Source of the DNA: RGIG426 sp045598965
GTDB lineage: Bacteria; Bacillota; Clostridia; Oscillospirales; Acutalibacteraceae
Reading direction: 5' to 3'
Assembly: GCA_045598965.1 (NCBI GenBank)
Contig: JAZRVH010000006.1
Location: 32,351-96,350, forward strand
DNA length: 64,000 nucleotides
The position numbers were made by a program, and so were the translations under genes. This document shows positions 1 through 7,210 of this stretch, piece by piece (position 1 is the stretch's first letter; every line of letters begins with the position of its first letter). The notes under the pieces were generated by a model. The model saw only the letters and a list, made by a program, of their open reading frames with translations, was not told where the DNA came from and searched no databases.

Positions 1-25
1 TCCTCCCGCAGGATAATCTGCCACT

Positions 26-54
26 AAAATACCACATTTCCACCCTTTTGTCAA
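26..54 (-). promoter_or_regulatory. Sigma-A promoter of a gene beyond the left edge
   Basis: Read on the minus strand, a perfect TTGACA (49-54) and TATTTT (26-31) are separated by 17 bases. A GGGAGGA ribosome binding site lies at 1-7. The start codon is outside the window. GTGG is repeated across the promoter, which resembles promoters of mraZ in Firmicutes; that identity is inference. Confidence 0.6.
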
Positions 55-63
55 ATAGCAAAC

Positions 64-94
64 AAAAAAGCACTGCAAAAGCAGTGCTTTTTTT
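64..94 (-). terminator. Terminator of the tRNA operon
   Basis: An 8-bp stem (69-76 with 81-88) and a four-base loop are followed on the minus strand by a run of T. It lies directly after the tRNA-Val gene. T-runs on both sides allow it to work in either direction. Confidence 0.85.
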
Positions 95-170
95 GGTGGG
101 CGCAAACGGACTCGAACCGCCGTCCTCTTGCGTGTGAAGCAAGCGCTCTAACCAGCTGAGCTATGCGCCC
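94..170 (-). tRNA. tRNA-Val (anticodon CAC)
   Basis: A full cloverleaf is visible on the minus strand: acceptor arms GGGCGCA and TGCGCCC, a D-arm with AGCTCAGCTGGTTAGAGC, an anticodon stem CTTGC/GCAAG around a loop with CAC, and a T-arm with GGTTCGAGTCC. The 3' CCA is encoded (94-96). It is the last gene of a three-tRNA operon. The acceptor and anticodon arms hold the only three GCGC tetranucleotides I found in the first 61 kb. Confidence 0.96.
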
Positions 171-176
171 GGATAA

Positions 177-251
177 TGGTGACCCGAACGGGAATCGAAC
201 CCGTGTTACCGCCGTGAAAGGGCGGTGTCTTAACCGCTTGACCATCGGGCC
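177..251 (-). tRNA. tRNA-Glu (anticodon TTC)
   Basis: Cloverleaf on the minus strand with acceptor GGCCCGA paired to TCGGGTC (one G-U pair), anticodon stem CCGCC/GGCGG around a loop with TTC, T-arm with GGTTCGATTCC, and an encoded CCA (177-179). It is the middle gene of the operon, six bases upstream of tRNA-Val. Confidence 0.96.
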
Positions 252-257
252 ACCTAA

Positions 258-334
258 TGGTAGCGGCAGTCGGAGTCGAACCAACGACACTGCGGGTATG
301 AACCGCATGCTCTAGCCAACTGAGCTATACCGCC
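258..334 (-). tRNA. tRNA-Met (anticodon CAT)
   Basis: Cloverleaf on the minus strand with anticodon stem TGCGG/CCGCA around a loop with CAT, a D-arm with AGCTCAGTTGGCTAGAGC, and an encoded CCA (258-260). It lacks the three G-C pairs at the loop side of the anticodon stem that mark initiator tRNA, so it is read as elongator. A lysidine-modified tRNA-Ile carrying CAT cannot be excluded by eye. Confidence 0.9.
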
Positions 335-364
335 ATATACGCCGCCCGATGGACAGCGAAATTT

Positions 365-393
365 ATTATATAGTATACTTTCGAAGTTGTCAA
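365..393 (-). promoter_or_regulatory. Consensus sigma-A promoter of the tRNA operon
   Basis: On the minus strand TTGACA (388-393), a 17-base spacer and TATAAT (365-370) form a perfect consensus promoter about 30 bases upstream of tRNA-Met. This suits strong stable-RNA transcription. Confidence 0.92.
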
Positions 394-423
394 GGGTATT
401 TTTGAGATTTTTTTATTTCCCCT

Positions 424-1245
424 TTATTCGGTCCACTGTTCCTTTTCCAAAACACCCGTCACAACAAACCGTGTATTGCCGTCCGCCGTAACGCAAGTCT
501 CAAGCGTTACGATATGGTCGCTGGTCGTCACTTTACAATCACGGGTCATTCCGTAGGCAGGATGACGAATTTCGTCAATATAATCGGCAAACAGCTCTTT
601 CGTTCTGAAAAAGTCGTTTTCGGTCATAATGTGACGGTCATCACGGGTGTACGCCGAAAAAATGCGATAGGTAAGCACACGGTCCGGCGTGTAAATATAG
701 AAAACAGGGGTGGAATCCCACATATCCTGCACTTTCAAGTCGTGAAGTGCCCGGAACATAGACCCGTTTTTCATGCAGTGACCGTACAAAATCGTGTTGG
801 GGTCATAGAAATCCTTGTTGTTGCATTTTTGGCTGTAAATCGTGCCTTCAAACAAGTATTCCTTATCCTCGCCACGGTGCAGATAAAAATCCTCCTCCTC
901 ATCCGGAGAGCTTTGGGCAATAGGATAATCAATCACCGTGTTGGGCATACGAATCCAGGCGTACAAATCCTCGTTTTTCGCCTGCAATTTCTTAAAATCA
1001 ATGGGATTTTTGACCTTTTCCACCGGCGGCGTCACATCCTCCACCCGCATGGGTGCCAACACAGCAGGAGCGATAGAAACCTCCGAAATCTCCGGCTCCT
1101 TTTTTTCTCCGTTCGGCAACAAAAGGAGCAGTGCCACCACAATCGCCAACAGGGCAACGGCAATCAGCACAATCCACCACGTTTTTTTGGGAGAACGGTT
1201 CTCGTTGCCGTTCGTCATCGCTCCATATTGGTCATACATAGTCAT
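424..1245 (-). CDS. srtB: Class B sortase
   Basis: This is a membrane-anchored cysteine transpeptidase that in its family links surface proteins to peptidoglycan. The 273-residue product has a cytoplasmic N-terminus, one membrane segment (about residues 23-43) and a sortase domain from about residue 85. The catalytic triad is visible: His156 in LYGHC, Cys251 in TLETC and Arg259 in NTRFVV. The ATG follows GGAAAGG. It lies 40 bases downstream of the carboxypeptidase homologue and probably shares its promoter. No protein with an NPQTN-type or LPXTG-type sorting signal was found in the window, so the substrate is elsewhere. Confidence 0.92.
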   Translation of the reverse strand: MTMYDQYGAMTNGNENRSPKKTWWIVLIAVALLAIVVALLLLLPNGEKKEPEISEVSIAPAVLAPMRVEDVTPPVEKVKNPIDFKKLQAKNEDLYAWIRMPNTVIDYPIAQSSPDEEEDFYLHRGEDKEYLFEGTIYSQKCNNKDFYDPNTILYGHCMKNGSMFRALHDLKVQDMWDSTPVFYIYTPDRVLTYRIFSAYTRDDRHIMTENDFFRTKELFADYIDEIRHPAYGMTRDCKVTTSDHIVTLETCVTADGNTRFVVTGVLEKEQWTE

Positions 1246-1285
1246 TCCAGCCTTTCCAAAAGCATTTTTTACAAGAAACGGTCGC

Positions 1286-2689
1286 TTATTTCATCGGTTT
1301 ATATCGCCGCTTAGAGCGTCTGCGTGCATTGCGGCGTTTTTCTCGATTGTGGGAAATGGCAAGTGCCGCATACGCAATCAAGAGCACAGCCAAAATGATA
1401 ATGACACCCCACAGCCACGGAGAGGTGATAATCGCACAAAGCCGGCTCCACAAAAACAGCAAAGCACTGCGACGTACCGATTCTCCCGCCACCAAATCCA
1501 CCGTGCCGATTGCTTGGTCTTCACGGATATACAACGTGGCGTGACCCAGCACTTGCCCCTTTTCGATAGGAGCTTCAAAATACTCTTTATCCAGTTTGAT
1601 TTCGGTACGCACCGTGTCCAAATCCAGCTCGTTCGGCACCACGCCGGTCACCGAATCCTTCGACACAAGTGTCAGCGAATCCACTGTCCACGACAACCGT
1701 ATCTCTGCACGGGTCATCGGTTGATTTTTCTTTAACAGCGTTTGATAGGTGAACTGGTCAACCGCCCATCCGACAAGCTCCGACGTCGTGTCATAATGGG
1801 TGCCGGTTTCGCCGTCCTTGTTCTCCATCGGGCAACCGAGCACCACCGTCAAATACCGATAGCTTTCAATGGTGCAAAGGGATGCCAACGCCCGCCCGTC
1901 AATTTCGGAAACGCCGGTTTTTCCGGCTGTCATCGGCTCATAGTAGTAGCCGGAGGACTCCCGCAGCATATAGTTGCTGTTTTCCCACGAACGAGGCATT
2001 CCGCCTTTTACCGGCGTAACGCTGTATTCGGGCAAAGACAAAGCCTCTTCAAGCACCGGGTCATCCATCGCATACCGCATGGCGATATACATATCCCGTG
2101 CCGTGGTTTTTTGGAGCGGGTCATCGAGCCCGGTTACATTCGTCAACGTTGTGTGTGTACAGCCGATAGTTTTCAGGTATTCGTTCATTCCCGAAACAAA
2201 GCCGTCCACGCCGCCGGCTGTCGTCGCCGCAAGCGTAACCGCCGCATCCGCCGCCGTTTGAATCATCGACAGATTCAAAAGGTCTTTCAAAAGCCACGTT
2301 TCTCCCGTCTCCATATTGGCGAGAGTGAGTCCCGTCCCCAAAATATATTGGTCTTGGAGAAAGTTGGTATACACGCCGGTCGTTTTGTTCAAATCCAGTT
2401 TTTTATCGGCAATCAGTTTTCGAGCATACAACCCCACCATTATTCGCATAGAGGCGGCGGGGTCAAGCGGCGTATCTGCCGCTTTTTCAAACAAAATCGT
2501 ATCTCTTCCGGCAATGCCGTCCGCGGCAGAAGCCGACGCATCCATATATACAAGCATCGCCCCTTTGGCGGTGACGGCAGAGGCAACCTCGGCAGGCAAT
2601 TCGTATGCCGCCGACGCTCCCACCGAAAACACAGAAAGGCAGAATGCCATTATGCACGCCAAAAGGGCGAATTTTTTTAATTTACGCAT
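1286..2689 (-). CDS. D-alanyl-D-alanine carboxypeptidase family protein, probably inactive
   Basis: The 467-residue product has a signal peptide, a PBP5/DacF-like domain, a C-terminal membrane segment (IIILAVLLIAYAALAI) and a basic tail. Family members trim the terminal D-Ala of peptidoglycan stems. The usual PASTTKIM reads PAASMRIM here, so the nucleophilic Ser and the Lys of SxxK are Ala and Arg. The usual SGN position reads TAA. KTG is kept in AGKTGVSEI. Catalysis by the normal mechanism is therefore unlikely, and a binding or scaffolding role is inferred. The ATG at 2689 has AGGTGG eight bases upstream; a TTG six bases earlier is too close to it. Confidence 0.88.
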   Translation of the reverse strand: MRKLKKFALLACIMAFCLSVFSVGASAAYELPAEVASAVTAKGAMLVYMDASASAADGIAGRDTILFEKAADTPLDPAASMRIMVGLYARKLIADKKLDLNKTTGVYTNFLQDQYILGTGLTLANMETGETWLLKDLLNLSMIQTAADAAVTLAATTAGGVDGFVSGMNEYLKTIGCTHTTLTNVTGLDDPLQKTTARDMYIAMRYAMDDPVLEEALSLPEYSVTPVKGGMPRSWENSNYMLRESSGYYYEPMTAGKTGVSEIDGRALASLCTIESYRYLTVVLGCPMENKDGETGTHYDTTSELVGWAVDQFTYQTLLKKNQPMTRAEIRLSWTVDSLTLVSKDSVTGVVPNELDLDTVRTEIKLDKEYFEAPIEKGQVLGHATLYIREDQAIGTVDLVAGESVRRSALLFLWSRLCAIITSPWLWGVIIILAVLLIAYAALAISHNREKRRNARRRSKRRYKPMK

Positions 2690-2754
2690 AGACAAACCAC
2701 CTTTTTTCGCCTATAATAGAACGTACACGGAACACAACACAGATATACGATTAT

Positions 2755-2783
2755 AGTATACCAAATATTTTTTTGAAATGCAA
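2755..2783 (-). promoter_or_regulatory. Sigma-A promoter of the carboxypeptidase-like/srtB operon
   Basis: Minus strand TTGCAT (2778-2783), 17-base spacer, TATACT (2755-2760), about 65 bases upstream of the start codon. Confidence 0.7.
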
Positions 2784-2805
2784 TCCTTTTTTAAGGAGGG
2801 ATTTT

Positions 2806-3471
2806 ATGTTCTATATCACCGGCGATTTGCATGGAGATTTATCCCGCCTCTCCCGCACCCGCAAACTGAAAAAAGGCGACACATTGCTGGTTCTCGGCGA
2901 TTTCGGCGTGCTGTGGTACGGCGACAAACGGGATGACCGTGCCCTGCGATGGCTAAAACGCCGCAAATATACCGTCTTGTTTTTGGACGGTGCCCACGAA
3001 AATTACACGTTGCTGGATGCCGCCGACAAAGCGGAATTTGGCGGAGCTCCCGCCGGCAAACTGGCAGATAACGTCTTTCACCTGTTCCGGGGCGAAATCT
3101 ATGAAATCGAGGGCAAACACGTGTTTGCCTTTGGCGGCGGCGATGCCGAAAGCGAATGGGAATTCCGCACCGACACTCATTCCGAACGAGAAGCTCCCTC
3201 CGGCGATGAAATGTCCCGTGGTTATGAGAATTTGGCCGCCGTCAATAACACAGTGGATATCGTTGCCACTCACTCTCCCTCCGGAAAAGCCAACGGCTAT
3301 TTCGCCGCCCGCAAAGGTGGGGACGGTCGGCTGAGAGGCGTTCACATTTACCTGAACCGCTTAGAGGAAATCGTCACCTTTGACCACTGGTATTTTGGCA
3401 GTCTCCACGTGGACAAGCCTTGCGGCTCTCGCCACACCGCCGTGTTTGAGGAAATTCTTAAAGTGGAATAA
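2806..3471 (+). CDS. Calcineurin-like metallophosphoesterase
   Basis: A cytosolic phosphoesterase of 221 residues. The two-metal motifs are visible in order: GDLHGD near the N-terminus, LGDFG about 25 residues on, DGAHEN replacing the usual GNHE, a GGG stretch, and ATHSP for the later histidine. The substrate (nucleotide, phosphoprotein or lipid) cannot be told from sequence. The ATG at 2806 has AAGGAGGG six bases upstream. It is a single gene, divergent from the carboxypeptidase homologue and closed by a strong hairpin terminator. Confidence 0.85.
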   Translation: MFYITGDLHGDLSRLSRTRKLKKGDTLLVLGDFGVLWYGDKRDDRALRWLKRRKYTVLFLDGAHENYTLLDAADKAEFGGAPAGKLADNVFHLFRGEIYEIEGKHVFAFGGGDAESEWEFRTDTHSEREAPSGDEMSRGYENLAAVNNTVDIVATHSPSGKANGYFAARKGGDGRLRGVHIYLNRLEEIVTFDHWYFGSLHVDKPCGSRHTAVFEEILKVE

Positions 3472-3486
3472 TTTTTGCACAAAAAA

Positions 3487-3520
3487 CCCGCCTTCCTCTC
3501 GGAAGGCGGGTTTTCATTTT
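3487..3520 (+). terminator. Rho-independent terminator
   Basis: A 10-bp GC-rich stem (3487-3496 with 3501-3510) with TCTC loop is followed by TTTTCATTTT. An A-run precedes it, so it may also serve the convergent glycosylase gene. Confidence 0.88.
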
Positions 3521-3563
3521 TTACACAAGGGAGGCTTTTTGCTTTATCCTCATACTCACGTTC

Positions 3564-4154
3564 TCACAATTCCGTGTGGTCACATACCTCACGAATCTTG
3601 TCCCGCAGGGTGACAAAATCTGCAAACCACTCCCCTTTGCGGCGGGGATCACGCAAAACGGCGGCGGGGTGAAGCGTGCCCATCAAAAGCACTCCGTTTC
3701 GCTCAAAAAACTGGCCGTGTTCCCGTGTTACCTTAAAATCCTTGCTGATGATTTGGCAAGCGGCAACCCGTCCGAGACAAACAATAATTTTCGGGCGAAT
3801 CAAAGCCACTTGGGCTCTAAGCCATTCGATGCACGCCTCTTGCTCCTCGGGAAGCGGGTCACGGTTTTGCGGAGGACGGCATTTAACGATGTTGGCGATA
3901 TAGATGTTTTTCTTGCGAGAAAGGCCCACCGCCTCTAACGCCAAATCGAGTAATTTACCGCCACGACCGACAAACGGCTCGCCCTGTAAATCCTCGTTTT
4001 CGCCGGGGCCCTCGCCGACAAACAACACCTCTGCCTGCGTGTTTCCCACGCCGACCACCACATGGTGTCGGGTTTTACAAAGTCCGCACCGTTCGCAGGA
4101 AAGACATTGCTCTGTCAACGTGTCAAAATCGGTAATGTGTCGAATTTCACTCAT
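3564..4154 (-). CDS. udg: Uracil-DNA glycosylase, family 4
   Basis: This enzyme removes uracil from DNA as the first step of base-excision repair. The 196-residue length fits the iron-sulfur type. Motif A is GEGPGENEDLQG (from residue 48) and motif B contains HPAAVLRDP. Cysteines suited to a 4Fe-4S cluster lie at 20/23/26 and at 92 and 108. The start has GAGGG upstream. It is transcribed divergently from pduL, and its weak promoter overlaps that of pduL. Confidence 0.93.
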   Translation of the reverse strand: MSEIRHITDFDTLTEQCLSCERCGLCKTRHHVVVGVGNTQAEVLFVGEGPGENEDLQGEPFVGRGGKLLDLALEAVGLSRKKNIYIANIVKCRPPQNRDPLPEEQEACIEWLRAQVALIRPKIIVCLGRVAACQIISKDFKVTREHGQFFERNGVLLMGTLHPAAVLRDPRRKGEWFADFVTLRDKIREVCDHTEL

Positions 4155-4194
4155 ACGTGTCCCTCTTTTTCAAAAAATCTAAAACTTTTTCCAT

Positions 4195-4223
4195 ATTATA
4201 GCACATTGGGACTTGAAAAGAAA
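4195..4223 (-). promoter_or_regulatory. Probable promoter of the uracil-DNA glycosylase gene
   Basis: Minus strand TATAAT (4195-4200) is consensus; the -35 box TTTCTT (4218-4223) at 17 bases is weak. It overlaps the divergent pduL promoter. Confidence 0.5.
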
Positions 4224-4241
4224 GAAAAATTGCGTTACAAT
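4213..4241 (+). promoter_or_regulatory. Sigma-A promoter of pduL-glyA
   Basis: TTGAAA (4213-4218), 17-base spacer, TACAAT (4236-4241), about 43 bases upstream of pduL. Confidence 0.75.
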
Positions 4242-4284
4242 TTACGTATAGTGTCAAATTTATAAAAAGAAATGGAGAATACTA

Positions 4285-4863
4285 ATGGAAAACGGTATTT
4301 TAGTCGAAACCTCGGCACGTCACCTGCACGTCACGCGGGAGCATTTGGACATTCTGTTTGGTGAGGGCTATGAGCTCACCTCCAAAAAAGACCTGTCGCA
4401 ACCGGGTCAGTTCGCCTGCGAGGAGCGAGTGGACATTGTCGGCCCGAAACGCACGCTGTCCGGCGTGTCCATTCTCGGCCCGATTCGCAAAGCCACCCAA
4501 GTGGAACTGTCGCTGACCGACGCCCGCTCGATCGGCGTGAATGCTCCGGTTCGTGAATCCGGTGATATCGCCGGCTCCGGTGCCTGCAAAATCGTGGGGC
4601 CGAAAGGCGAAGTGGAAATCTCCGAGGGTGTTATCGCCGCAAAACGTCATATTCACATGACCCCCGCCGATGCAAAAGCCTACAATGTGGAAGACAAAGA
4701 AATCGTGTCCGTCCGTCTGGAAACCGAGGGTCGCTCCCTCACGTTTGACGACGTGGTGGTTCGTGTATCCGACAACTTCTTCCTCGCTATGCACATCGAC
4801 ACCGACGAATCCAATGCCGCCGGCTTCTCTCCGGCTATCAAAGGCATCATCATCAAAAAATAA
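4285..4863 (+). CDS. pduL: Phosphate propanoyltransferase / PduL-type phosphotransacylase
   Basis: PduL enzymes exchange CoA and phosphate on short acyl groups (acyl-CoA to acyl phosphate). The 192-residue protein has the two repeated beta-barrel halves of the family, with zinc-ligand histidines in SARHLHV, KRHIHM and MHIDTDE. No N-terminal encapsulation extension and no microcompartment shell genes are present nearby, so it probably acts as a free cytosolic phosphotransacetylase in acetate metabolism. It is followed 39 bases later by glyA and appears to share its transcript. Confidence 0.92.
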   Translation: MENGILVETSARHLHVTREHLDILFGEGYELTSKKDLSQPGQFACEERVDIVGPKRTLSGVSILGPIRKATQVELSLTDARSIGVNAPVRESGDIAGSGACKIVGPKGEVEISEGVIAAKRHIHMTPADAKAYNVEDKEIVSVRLETEGRSLTFDDVVVRVSDNFFLAMHIDTDESNAAGFSPAIKGIIIKK

Positions 4864-4902
4864 TCCCCCCAAAAAAGACGTTAAAAACAGGAGGACAGTC
4901 CC

Positions 4903-6144
4903 ATGGAATTTCTTGACAAACTTGCCCCGCTGGACCACGAGGTCTATGACGCTTGTGCGTTGGAGCTTGCCCGCCAGCAACACAACATTGAACTTATCGC
5001 ATCCGAAAACATCGTGTCCGAGGGCGTGCTGTACGCCGCCGGCTCGGTGCTGACCAACAAATATGCCGAGGGATATCCGGGTCACCGTTACTACGGCGGT
5101 TGCCAGTATGTGGATATCGTGGAGGATCTCGCCCGTGAGCGTGCCAAAAAGCTGTTCGGTGCGGATCACGCCAACGTACAGCCTCACTCCGGTGCCTCCG
5201 CCAACTTGGCGGCGTTCTGTGCCTTTATGAAACCGGGCGACACGGTGCTTGGTATGGGGCTCCCCAGCGGCGGTCACCTCTCCCACGGTACCAAATTCAA
5301 CATCTCGGGCAAACACTTTAACTCGGTGGCGTACGGTCTTAACGAGGAAACCCAGCTCATCGACTATGACGAGCTTCGTCGCCTTGCCAAAGAACACAAG
5401 CCCCAGCTCATTGTGGTGGGTGCGTCCGCCTATCCCCGCATTATTGACTTTAAGCTGTGCCGTGAAATTGCGGATGAGGTCGGTGCCTATTTGATGGTGG
5501 ATATGGCACACATCGCCGGTCTTGTGGCGGCGGGTGTCCATCCGTCTCCCGTGCCGTATGCGGACGTGGTGACCACCACCACCCACAAAACCATGCGTGG
5601 TCCCCGTGGCGGTTTGATTCTCTGCAAAGAGCAATACGCCAAGCAGATAGACAAAGCCGTGTTCCCGGGAACGCAGGGCGGCCCGCTTATGCACATTATC
5701 GCCGCCAAAGCCGTTATGCTCGGCGAGGCGTTGAAACCCGAATTCAAAGCGTATCAAGAACAAATCGTCAAACACGCCGCCGTGCTTGCCGACGAACTGC
5801 TCGCCGCCGGCTTTGACCTGGTTTCCGGCGGTACGGATAACCATTTGATGCTCCTCGACCTGCGTTCGGTGGGTATCACCGGTGCGGAGCTGGAAAAACG
5901 GTTGGACGAGGTGCACATCACCGCCAACAAAAACTCCATCCTCAACGACCCGCAGCCGTCCTCCATTACGAGCGGTATGCGTCTCGGCACGCCGGCTGTC
6001 ACCTCTCGTGGCTTCAAAGAGGCGGAAATGAAAGAGATTGCCCGCTTCATTAAAGAGGCGACGTTCAACTTCGACGCCACCAAAGACCGCATTACCGAGG
6101 AAGTTATTGCGTTGTGTGAACGTTTCCCGATTTACTCGAAATAA
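4903..6144 (+). CDS. glyA: Serine hydroxymethyltransferase
   Basis: A PLP enzyme that interconverts serine and glycine while loading tetrahydrofolate with a one-carbon unit. Length (413 residues) is typical. Visible signatures are the N-terminal IELIASEN, NKYAEGYPGHRYYGG, and the PLP-lysine motif TTTTHKTMRGPRGG. AGGAGG lies a few bases upstream of the ATG. It sits between pduL and an SPFH gene on one apparent transcript that ends at the terminator after 7124. Confidence 0.98.
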   Translation: MEFLDKLAPLDHEVYDACALELARQQHNIELIASENIVSEGVLYAAGSVLTNKYAEGYPGHRYYGGCQYVDIVEDLARERAKKLFGADHANVQPHSGASANLAAFCAFMKPGDTVLGMGLPSGGHLSHGTKFNISGKHFNSVAYGLNEETQLIDYDELRRLAKEHKPQLIVVGASAYPRIIDFKLCREIADEVGAYLMVDMAHIAGLVAAGVHPSPVPYADVVTTTTHKTMRGPRGGLILCKEQYAKQIDKAVFPGTQGGPLMHIIAAKAVMLGEALKPEFKAYQEQIVKHAAVLADELLAAGFDLVSGGTDNHLMLLDLRSVGITGAELEKRLDEVHITANKNSILNDPQPSSITSGMRLGTPAVTSRGFKEAEMKEIARFIKEATFNFDATKDRITEEVIALCERFPIYSK

Positions 6145-6164
6145 TCTAAAAAGGAGAATGCTTT

Positions 6165-7124
6165 ATGGGACCCATTATTACAATTGGTATTATCGTCGTA
6201 ATCTTTTTGGCACTGTCCATCCGTGTCGTGCCGCAAGCCCACGAATATGTGGTGGAATTTCTCGGCAAATATCGTAAGACCTGGGGTGCCGGCATCCACT
6301 TCCTCATCCCGTTTTTTGAGACGGTTTCCAAACGCATCACCTTGATGGAACAACTGCTCGATGCACCGCCTCAACCGGTTATCACCGAGGATAACGTCAC
6401 GATGCAAATCGACTCCGTGGTGTATTTCCGCATTTTTGATGCAAAGCTTTACGCCTACGGTGCGGTTAACCCCATCAGTGCCCTTGAAAACCTCACCGCC
6501 ACCACCCTGCGTAATATCGTCGGCGAGCTGGATTTGGACGGTACGCTCACTTCCCGTGACGTTATCAACGCCAAAATGACCGAGATTATCGACAAAGCGA
6601 CCGACGAGTGGGGCATTCGTGTCACCCGTGTGGAGCTTAAAAACATCATCCCGCCGAAAGAAATTCGGGATGCCATGGAAAAACAAATGAAGGCCGAGCG
6701 TGAGCGTCGTGAAACCTTGCTTCAAGCCGAGGGGCACCGTGATGCTATTGTCACCCGTGCCGAAGGTGAAAAACACGCCGCCGTCCTCGCCGCAGAGGGC
6801 GAACGTGACGCCCGCATTGCCCGTGCCGAAGGTGAAGCCAGAGCCATTCTGCTTCAAAAACAGGCCGAGGCCGCCGGCATCCGTGCTCTTATGGAAGCCA
6901 ACCCCAACGCCGCCGTGCTGGAGCTCAAACGCTATGAGGCTCTGATTAAAGCGGCGGACGGTCAAGCCTCCAAAATCATCATCCCGACGGACGTGGCTGC
7001 CGGCGTTGCCAAAAACGTGGTTTGGAACGAAACCACCGGCATCGGCAACAACACCGCACCCGCTCCGAAAGCCCCGCCCGTGCCGAAAGATGACCCCTGC
7101 TGTGACCGCTTTGACGAGGAATAA
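6165..7124 (+). CDS. SPFH/Band 7 domain membrane protein (stomatin-like)
   Basis: The 319-residue protein has one N-terminal membrane segment (IITIGIIVVIFLALSI), a Band 7 domain (VVPQAHEYVVEFLGKY onward) and a long charged coiled coil containing RAEGE repeats, then a short Pro-rich and Cys-containing tail (DDPCCDRF). Such proteins form oligomeric membrane scaffolds and often partner with NfeD-type proteins; none is encoded here. AAAAAGGAG precedes the ATG and the gene follows glyA by 20 bases. Confidence 0.92.
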   Translation: MGPIITIGIIVVIFLALSIRVVPQAHEYVVEFLGKYRKTWGAGIHFLIPFFETVSKRITLMEQLLDAPPQPVITEDNVTMQIDSVVYFRIFDAKLYAYGAVNPISALENLTATTLRNIVGELDLDGTLTSRDVINAKMTEIIDKATDEWGIRVTRVELKNIIPPKEIRDAMEKQMKAERERRETLLQAEGHRDAIVTRAEGEKHAAVLAAEGERDARIARAEGEARAILLQKQAEAAGIRALMEANPNAAVLELKRYEALIKAADGQASKIIIPTDVAAGVAKNVVWNETTGIGNNTAPAPKAPPVPKDDPCCDRFDEE

Positions 7125-7137
7125 TTTTAATTAAAAA

Positions 7138-7170
7138 AAGACCATCCTGTTAAGGATGGTCTTTTTCTTT
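7138..7170 (+). terminator. Rho-independent terminator after the SPFH gene
   Basis: Stem 7138-7147 with 7154-7163, followed by TTTTTCTTTTG. An A-run on the other side may let it also end the convergent minus-strand gene. Confidence 0.85.
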
Positions 7171-7210
7171 TGTTCTCTATTATTATATTACCTTATAAAA
7201 GAGAAACGCT

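Noticed and set aside
4300..5916. 538-codon open frame antisense to pduL and glyA
   Set aside because: It is a shadow of two clear genes, has no ribosome binding site, and its product is His/Gly-rich without any family pattern.
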